Positions 7,347-12,503 of a stretch of 12,503 nucleotides of DNA are shown here, piece after piece (within the stretch, counting starts at the first letter, position 1; each line of letters opens with the position of its first letter). This DNA is from an uncultured Lachnospiraceae bacterium (GTDB lineage Bacteria > Bacillota > Clostridia > Lachnospirales > Lachnospiraceae). The notes under the pieces are model-generated. The model did no database searches. It was given only the letters and a program-made list of their open reading frames with translations, and was not told the DNA's origin. Location: assembly GCA_910585205.1 (NCBI GenBank), contig CAJUCC010000011.1, positions 1-12,503 on the forward strand, given 5' to 3'. The position numbers and the translations under genes were made by a program.

Positions 7347-9257
7347 TTATGCCTTGCGGACAGAAATGGTTCCTGATCCGTCAGGACATTTTTCCGCCGG
7401 AGCGGCCACAAGCGGCGTCAGTGCAATGAGAAATGCAAATCCGATCGGGATGCTGGGATGAAAGATCCATTCCGTTACACCGGCGATCAGAAACGCGATT
7501 GTCACAACAAGCGGAAACATGGCAAAATCTGTCTGTCTGCAGTTCTTCTTATAATACAGGATACTCTGCGCCACGCCAAGCACAACCGTAAAAATAAATA
7601 CGATTCCCGTCGGTATCCCATGGTCATGCGCCACCTGCATATAAGAATTATGGGCATGATACAGCGTTATATTCGCATCGACATCCTCCACCAGCATGGA
7701 ATCATGCCCTGTCAGATTCAGATTCCGATAATAAATCCCGAAAATCTCAAATCTGCCGTTCGATATATCGTCTTCGTCGGGATTATGAAACGTATAATCT
7801 TTCACCGCATATATCTGTCCGTCACGTTCCACCGTTTCGACAATATTATCGTCAAAAATAATTTCACCGTCCGCGTCCTCCGTACGGTCCCCGGGTCCGC
7901 TGACCGCGCCCGTGATCTCCGTCAGATTGATCTCGATCCCGAGCCATTTTTCCAGAAACGTCTCGCCGAGCTGCGCAATATTCATATATTTGCTGGAATC
8001 CATCCGCTCCTTTTTTTCTATGCGGTCGCTGAACCACTCCGCCCCCGTAATCCACACGGGCCGCCCCACGACCGCAGGGCCGCAGCGTGTCAGCGTGTAC
8101 ACAACCGGAAAGACAAGCAGCACCGGGCTGACTGCCAGCACAGCTTTATACAGCACCTCTTTCGGGCTGTCTCTGTAAAAGAAAACTTCCGAGAGCACCA
8201 ACGCCGCAAAAGACAGCGCCGCCACGGCGAGCGCCGCCGTCCGCGACAGTGTCATCAGCAGATAGGCGCTGACCGCGCCCAGGGTCATCCACTCAAAATA
8301 AATCTCCCGAAACGGAATCTTTCCCTTTTCCCGCATCTTTGCCAGAATCGCACTGATCGTGCAGGCAAAGACAAGCATCCAGAACAGGCCGGCAGTCGCC
8401 ACCGAGGAAAACCAGCCCGGATAGCGGACAAACTCAAAGCTGTAATACGGGCGAAACAGCGCCGCACTCCCGAGCATCAGCCAGAACGCCAGAATACAGC
8501 CGTAGCAGAAGTTTTTCAGAAAGCGGTTGATGCCTGCCGCGTCAAACCGATACAGATACAATGTCGTAAACGGAATCACAACCGAGAACGGCCATGTCCG
8601 CGTATTGCGAAAAATAACAAGCAGTGCAAAAAACAAAAAGACCAGCCAGCCATATGCGCTGTAACGGGTGCGAATCTCCCGTCTCCGCACCCGATCTGCG
8701 AATACGCCGAGCAGTTTGACATAAATCCAGACGGTTATACCGCTGAGCACATACATAACCGTCTCTTTCGGCTCTCTGCTTTTCCAGAATGTGCCTGCCA
8801 GAAACAACAGGGCCGCTGCGGCCTGTGCGTATCCGATCCGGCGCCGGTTCCGCTCCTGCGCACGATACATGCACAAAAGTGCAATTCCGAACGCCGAATT
8901 CATAATTCTCGTGGCAACGGAATGGCCGTACTCACTGCCGGAATTATAGTAGTACAATGTCATCAGGCAGATACAGGCAAAGCAGCAGATCTGCACCAGA
9001 TCAGCCTGCACGCTTGTATCCCGGAGCTTTCGCAGCAGCGCCAGAAAAGACACCTGCCGGATCCAGCGGCTGCCCAGACCCGCAAAGAGCACGCTTGCCA
9101 GTGTGTATATCCCCCGGTCCCATACGGTCCCGCCGAACACGCCGGCTATGACAGCCATACAGAAAAATCCCGACGCTGCCGCCCACAGCGCCAGCAGCAG
9201 CGCCGTCTTTATTCTCTTTTCCCTGTTATCGTCAACCGAGATACGGTCCATGTTCAT
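7347..9257 (-). CDS. Wzy/WaaL-type O-antigen polymerase or ligase, polytopic membrane protein
   Basis: A 636-residue polytopic protein with roughly 14-16 hydrophobic segments. Thirteen or so precede a large exoplasmic loop (about 390-545), and about three follow it. Family marks are LSRTAAL (337-343), SNGRFEIF (499-506) near the end of the loop, and HAHNSYMQ (534-541), which matches the H-x-x-N-S/L-x-Q signature of Wzy_C/O-antigen ligase proteins. Known: these enzymes polymerise lipid-linked repeat units or transfer finished glycan to an acceptor outside the membrane. Without an outer membrane, Wzy-type polymerisation is likelier than lipid A ligation, but sequence alone does not settle this. 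The loop is unusually long and acidic, with an Asp/Glu-rich patch at 458-480. GAAGGA lies 5 nt before the ATG, and the gene overlaps the preceding one by 26 nt. Confidence 0.85.
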   Translation of the reverse strand: MNMDRISVDDNREKRIKTALLLALWAAASGFFCMAVIAGVFGGTVWDRGIYTLASVLFAGLGSRWIRQVSFLALLRKLRDTSVQADLVQICCFACICLMTLYYYNSGSEYGHSVATRIMNSAFGIALLCMYRAQERNRRRIGYAQAAAALLFLAGTFWKSREPKETVMYVLSGITVWIYVKLLGVFADRVRRREIRTRYSAYGWLVFLFFALLVIFRNTRTWPFSVVIPFTTLYLYRFDAAGINRFLKNFCYGCILAFWLMLGSAALFRPYYSFEFVRYPGWFSSVATAGLFWMLVFACTISAILAKMREKGKIPFREIYFEWMTLGAVSAYLLMTLSRTAALAVAALSFAALVLSEVFFYRDSPKEVLYKAVLAVSPVLLVFPVVYTLTRCGPAVVGRPVWITGAEWFSDRIEKKERMDSSKYMNIAQLGETFLEKWLGIEINLTEITGAVSGPGDRTEDADGEIIFDDNIVETVERDGQIYAVKDYTFHNPDEDDISNGRFEIFGIYYRNLNLTGHDSMLVEDVDANITLYHAHNSYMQVAHDHGIPTGIVFIFTVVLGVAQSILYYKKNCRQTDFAMFPLVVTIAFLIAGVTEWIFHPSIPIGFAFLIALTPLVAAPAEKCPDGSGTISVRKA

Positions 9258-9888
9258 TCCTGTCCTTCTTTTTTCCTGTCAGGCTGACTACCGCGGCGCC
9301 TGCCAGCAGAATCAGACTGTCGTAAAACAATATCTGCACCGGATGCAGCGGCTTCTGATAAATAAACCGGATATTGGCACTCGCATCGTCGATTACGGTC
9401 GGCCCATAATAAAAATGCAGGTTTTCCGCCGGTCCGTTCCCGGCCAGAGAACGGTAGTGCACAACCGGCGCCGCTTCCCCATAATCCTCACATAAAATGC
9501 CGACATAATAGCGGCTGCCCGCCCGCAGCTTCAGATCTACCGTAATATCCGTCAGTTCCCCGTCGCGCATCCGGCTGATGTCGTACGGGACGACCGCAAA
9601 TTCCTGCAGATTTTCGTCATAAAAATGCAGATACAGTGTGCCCTGATTGGCACGCCCGTCCAGCTTCCCGATGTCAATGCCAAGCGACCTGATCCTGTCA
9701 TACCGTGGGACAAACTCCTGAATGGCCGCCACTTCACCGACCGGCCCCGTATCCATACTGTAATCCGCCGCCGTCCGGGAAATCTCCTCATCCTTTATCA
9801 CGCCGCCGGGAAAGATCAGGAGCCATCCCACCGCCACGGCAAGCGCCGTCAGCACCGTCGGAAGCGATTGTTTTGTTATCCGTGTCAT
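9232..9888 (-). CDS. Unrecognised protein with a membrane segment at each end and an exoplasmic beta-rich domain
   Basis: I do not recognise this 218-residue protein. Seen: a hydrophobic segment at about 10-29 that looks like an uncleaved anchor, then about 150 residues rich in alternating hydrophobic positions typical of beta strands (GTLYLHFYDENLQEFAVV at 83-100, ITVDLKLRAGSRYYVGILCE at 115-134, LHFYYGPTVID at 157-167). A second hydrophobic segment at 185-204 is followed by the basic stop-transfer GKKKDR. The pattern fits a domain held outside the membrane by both ends, perhaps a jelly-roll carbohydrate-binding fold; that is inference. AAGGA lies 8 nt before the ATG. It is 27 nt after the GT39-like gene and overlaps the Wzy-like gene by 26 nt, so it may serve one of these two membrane enzymes. 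No catalytic motif is visible. Confidence 0.75.
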   Translation of the reverse strand: MTRITKQSLPTVLTALAVAVGWLLIFPGGVIKDEEISRTAADYSMDTGPVGEVAAIQEFVPRYDRIRSLGIDIGKLDGRANQGTLYLHFYDENLQEFAVVPYDISRMRDGELTDITVDLKLRAGSRYYVGILCEDYGEAAPVVHYRSLAGNGPAENLHFYYGPTVIDDASANIRFIYQKPLHPVQILFYDSLILLAGAAVVSLTGKKKDRNEHGPYLG

Positions 9889-9915
9889 ACGCCGATTCCT
9901 TATCTTCGTTCCCGG

Positions 9916-11427
9916 TCAGTCCGCCGCCGGCGTCTCCGGCAGCCTCGTAACCGCATAGATTTTAAAGTCATTGTGTTCGATACCGTAATTTCCCATAAAC
10001 TGCCGCTGCCATCCGTGCTCCGCCAGATACGCGTCCGTCGGCGTCGGCCAGTAGATCGTATCCAGCAGCCAGATCGTCTCATAAGGGCAGTTGTCCAAAT
10101 CCGTGCCCTGCCAGAGCATCTTCTCCTTGTCGCTCCAGTAATAGTCATATACGAATTTATAACTCTCGTAATTGTAAGCGATTATATCCCGCTCACCCAC
10201 ATGGCTCTCCAGAAACGCCTCCGTCTCCGCCGTATGCGTCCACTGATACTCCCGGTAGACGGACTGTTTATAATCCACAAGCCCCGCGCAAAACAGGAAG
10301 ACAAGCAGCGCAATATATACCGGCCGCGGCACATACCGGCACAGCGTGACAGCCAGAAACACCGCCAGAAGGCCCATACAAGGCAGCAGATACCGCACGA
10401 TAAAGACAGGGCGGAGCAGATTGGACGCCACGACACCGGTCACGGCCGTCAAAACCGGCGTCAGCAGACAGAGCAGGGCAAACATCCCTTCCCTGCATTC
10501 CCGGCGCACGATCATCAAGACCGCCGCCGCAATGCCGGCTGCCACAAGCGCAAGCCATATGACCGTCGTCCCCGGAATATCCATATCAAATAAAAACGGG
10601 AAGAATTCCTTTACCGTCTCTCCTGTAATCTCTGTGATCCAGTAATTTTTCGACACCCCTTTTACCTGCAGGCGCATATACGGAATCCACGGCGCAAACA
10701 AAAGCAGCGAGGCGCAGACCGACAAAAGCCACTGCTGCAGCCCCTTTGCCCTGGCGCCGGGTATTCGTTTCCCGCAGCGCTCCCCGGGCACTGCCCACTC
10801 CCCGGATGCCGCAGCAGAGCCGGAGCCGTCTGCCGCAGCCGGAGCCAGTGCCAGCGCCAGAAACAGAAACCCATAGATGAGAATTGCCGAGACAAACGCA
10901 AAATAGTGGGTATATGCCGCCGCCGCAGAAGTCAGGACAACACCGGCAAAATACCGCCATTTCCGCTCCAGATACGCCTCATAAGCCCACAACCCCATAA
11001 ACGTAATAAAAAATATGGCCCAGGAATACATCCTGACCTGTACCGCATATTCCATCGTACACGGAATCACACCGAGCAGAAAATCAAAAGCCAGCGCCGT
11101 GTGGAATCCAAACCGCTTCCATACAATGGCCGCTCCCCATGTCATACAGAGCAGCATGGGAATGATCGACACGATTTTCAGCGAAAGCAGGCTGCTGCCG
11201 AACACAAGCACAAAGCACTTGGCAATCAGATAATACAGCGGCGGATGCACATCGGAGGCCGTGCCGTGAATAATACCGGCAAAATCCGCATGCAGCAGTT
11301 CGATCGTAAACGCTTCATCGGTCCATATATTATTGTTAAAGCAAAGCGACAGATAACAGACCAGAAAGAGCAGCGCCGCCGCTGCCAGCAGCCCGGTCTT
11401 TTGTCTGAGGGTCAGTTTACGATTCAT
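9916..11427 (-). CDS. Polytopic GT39-like (ArnT/PMT superfamily, GT-C) glycosyltransferase
   Basis: A 503-residue GT-C membrane glycosyltransferase. The first exoplasmic loop carries the acidic pair D37-E38 in IWTDEAFT, and DVHPPLYY (59-66) and QVRMYSWA (130-137) are strongly typical of the GT39/ArnT/PMT superfamily. About ten hydrophobic segments run to residue 385, followed by a soluble C-terminal stretch of about 115 residues. Known: such enzymes use a polyprenyl-phosphate sugar and transfer it to an acceptor on the outer membrane face. Its neighbour upstream is a GT2 of the type that makes Und-P-sugars, overlapping it by 11 nt, so the pair probably acts in sequence. A 30-residue Ala/Gly/Ser-rich stretch (196-226, AAADGSGSAAASGEW and on) sits between two membrane segments and looks like a lineage-specific loop. 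AAGGA lies 8 nt before the ATG. The acceptor is unknown. Confidence 0.87.
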   Translation of the reverse strand: MNRKLTLRQKTGLLAAAALLFLVCYLSLCFNNNIWTDEAFTIELLHADFAGIIHGTASDVHPPLYYLIAKCFVLVFGSSLLSLKIVSIIPMLLCMTWGAAIVWKRFGFHTALAFDFLLGVIPCTMEYAVQVRMYSWAIFFITFMGLWAYEAYLERKWRYFAGVVLTSAAAAYTHYFAFVSAILIYGFLFLALALAPAAADGSGSAAASGEWAVPGERCGKRIPGARAKGLQQWLLSVCASLLLFAPWIPYMRLQVKGVSKNYWITEITGETVKEFFPFLFDMDIPGTTVIWLALVAAGIAAAVLMIVRRECREGMFALLCLLTPVLTAVTGVVASNLLRPVFIVRYLLPCMGLLAVFLAVTLCRYVPRPVYIALLVFLFCAGLVDYKQSVYREYQWTHTAETEAFLESHVGERDIIAYNYESYKFVYDYYWSDKEKMLWQGTDLDNCPYETIWLLDTIYWPTPTDAYLAEHGWQRQFMGNYGIEHNDFKIYAVTRLPETPAAD

Positions 11428-12364
11428 TCGTCTCTTCCTTCTGCCCGATAATTTCCCGGATCACATACTGCGGGGAATTATTCAGGCTGATATAGATTCT
11501 TCCCACATATTCGCCGATCAATCCAAGCATCAGCATAATCATGCCGCCCAGAAACACAACCGCCGACATCAGCGCGCTGAATCCCATCGGCACGGCGGGA
11601 TTGAACAGCCGTTTGAGCACCGTGTAAATGCCGTACAGAAATCCGCTCGCCGCACACAAGACACCCACCATCGTCGCAAAACGCAGCGGCTGGATGGAAA
11701 ATGCCGTAAACCCGTTAAACCACAGGCCGAGCAGCGTTTTCATCGTATAGCCGGAATGCCCCACTTCCCGCTGTCTGTGTCTGACATCCACGTTGCCGAT
11801 ATTTTTTGTTGTCCGCAGCACCAGACCGATCACATAGGGATATGAATTTTCATACCGCACTACTTCGTCTATGACAAAACGCCTTGCGGCAAAGTAGCTC
11901 GATATGTAAAGCTCCTTTGGTTTGCCAAGCATAAAACGGGTCATAATCTCATTGACCCTGCTGCCGAAATTGCGGAACGCGGAATGCTGTTTATTCAGGT
12001 ATTTTGCATATACCACATCGCGGCCCGACGCGATCTCCGCCAGGAATTTCCGGGCTTCCGACGCAGGCGTCTGCCCGTCATCGTCCAGACAGATGACAAT
12101 GTCACCCGTCACGTGGCGAAATCCCGCCATCAGCGCCGCATGCTGTCCGAAGTTTTTTGCCAGCGAAACACCGACAATATTGTCATATTTTTCACACAGC
12201 CCCCGGACCACCTGCAGTGTCCCGTCAGGAGAACAGTCATTGACCAGAACGATCTCATACGAATATCCCTCCAGCCCTTCCATCGTCTCTCTGATTTCGT
12301 CGATCACACCCGGCAGCGTAAGTTCCGAGCGATAGCAGGGAATCACAAAACTGACTTTATCCAT
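11417..12364 (-). CDS. Family 2 glycosyltransferase, GtrB/ArnC/DPM1-like Und-P-sugar synthase with two C-terminal membrane segments
   Basis: A 315-residue GT-A enzyme of the GtrB/ArnC size. The N-terminal strand SFVIPCYRSE (5-14) and VLVNDCSPDGT (39-49) bind UDP. LDDDGQTPASE (93-103) holds the catalytic/metal DDD at 94-96. H196, R199, S204 and Y206 match the HxxR...SxY part of the family. Two membrane hairpin helices lie at about 228-251 and 263-287, ending in GEYVGRIYI. Known: relatives transfer a sugar from UDP (or a similar donor) to undecaprenyl phosphate, giving an Und-P-sugar that is flipped and used by GT-C enzymes. The next gene is such a GT-C enzyme, overlapping by 11 nt. A strong AGGAGGG sits 5 nt before the ATG, within the end of the upstream GNAT gene. 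The donor sugar is unknown. Confidence 0.92.
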   Translation of the reverse strand: MDKVSFVIPCYRSELTLPGVIDEIRETMEGLEGYSYEIVLVNDCSPDGTLQVVRGLCEKYDNIVGVSLAKNFGQHAALMAGFRHVTGDIVICLDDDGQTPASEARKFLAEIASGRDVVYAKYLNKQHSAFRNFGSRVNEIMTRFMLGKPKELYISSYFAARRFVIDEVVRYENSYPYVIGLVLRTTKNIGNVDVRHRQREVGHSGYTMKTLLGLWFNGFTAFSIQPLRFATMVGVLCAASGFLYGIYTVLKRLFNPAVPMGFSALMSAVVFLGGMIMLMLGLIGEYVGRIYISLNNSPQYVIREIIGQKEETNES

Positions 12365-12503
12365 GATAACCCTCCTGCGGATTGATAATGCGCATTAATA
12401 TCAGGTCCTTATACACGCCGCGGATACATACCTCGTCTTTCAGATAGGCTTCCTGCATAAAGCCGCATTTCTCGTACGATTTCCGCGCGATCGCATTGTC
12501 GGC
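12357..12503 (-). CDS. GNAT-family N-acetyltransferase, C-terminal end only (cut by the window edge)
   Basis: An open frame of 48 codons plus TAA enters from the right edge. It reads NAIARKSYEKCGF, then EAYLKDEV and GVYKDLILMRI. This is the standard C-terminal block of RimJ/RimL-type GNAT acetyltransferases: the N-A-x-x-x-Y-E-K-x-G-F helix and strand that close the acetyl-CoA fold, followed by a basic/acidic turn and the final D-x-x-x-M strand. The bulk of the protein, including the acetyl-CoA P-loop, is outside. Its stop codon overlaps the start of the GT2 gene by 8 nt (ATGGATAA), so it belongs to the same operon. In surface-glycan operons such enzymes often acetylate an amino sugar (PseH is one case), but the substrate cannot be inferred from this fragment. 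Confidence 0.8.
   Translation of the reverse strand, partial: ADNAIARKSYEKCGFMQEAYLKDEVCIRGVYKDLILMRIINPQEGYHG
12370..12376 (-). promoter_or_regulatory. Ribosome binding site of the GT2 gene
   Basis: AGGAGGG on the minus strand, 5 nt before the ATG at 12364. It is the strongest such site in the window and lies in the coding end of the GNAT gene. Confidence 0.65.

Noticed and set aside
7331..7411. N-terminal extension of the PglF-like protein to 7411
   Set aside because: It would overlap the polymerase gene by 65 nt. The ATG at 7330 has AGAAGGG 5 nt upstream and starts as other PglF/CapD proteins do.
7995..8020. Possible internal translation start in the polymerase gene (AAGGAG just before an ATG)
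   Set aside because: The spacer is only 3 nt, the site lies in coding sequence for a charged EKKER stretch, and a product from there would start inside the exoplasmic loop.
7458..9287. A 609-codon open frame on the plus strand, opposite the Wzy/WaaL-like gene
   Set aside because: Its product is rich in His, Arg, Gln and Pro with no domain character, while the minus strand encodes a protein with clear family motifs. Codon bias of the real gene explains the antisense frame.

Overview
The window reads as a piece of a moderately GC-rich Gram-positive genome, probably Bacillota and Clostridia or Lachnospiraceae-like. The grounds are strong AGGAGG-type ribosome binding sites and enzymes that resemble Bacillus EpsN and Campylobacter Pgl proteins. 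I could not check the taxonomy.

All twelve genes lie on the minus strand and read right to left as one surface-polysaccharide operon. No gap between genes exceeds 27 nt, and six of the eleven junctions overlap. Both ends are open. The right edge holds the last 48 residues of a GNAT acetyltransferase, and the left edge holds the first 106 residues of a UDP-HexNAc 6-dehydrogenase. I saw no convincing promoter, terminator, RNA gene, mobile element or CRISPR array.

In transcription order there are four blocks. (1) 12503-9916: GNAT tail, an Und-P-sugar-forming GT2 (GtrB/ArnC-like) and a polytopic GT39-like transferase, plausibly a module that decorates the polymer from outside the membrane. (2) 9888-7347: an unrecognised protein with a membrane segment at each end, then a Wzy/WaaL-type polymerase or ligase. 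(3) 7330-3690: PglF-like 4,6-dehydratase, PglE/EpsN-like aminotransferase and PglC-like phosphoglycosyl transferase. These should make a UDP-4-amino-4,6-dideoxy-HexNAc and load its phospho-sugar onto the lipid carrier. (4) 3677-1: fold-type III PLP decarboxylase-like enzyme, ATP-grasp ligase, PglA/CapM-like GT4 and the dehydrogenase.

The most interesting point is that the PglD acetyltransferase expected beside PglC/PglE/PglF is absent. A PLP decarboxylase/ATP-grasp pair follows PglC instead. Neisseria PglB2, where an ATP-grasp domain replaces the PglD-like domain and the 4-amine receives glycerate, suggests by analogy that the 4-amine here may be capped with an amino-acid-derived acyl group. 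Alternatively the amine stays free, as in AATGal-type zwitterionic polysaccharides. No flippase or oligosaccharyltransferase is visible.
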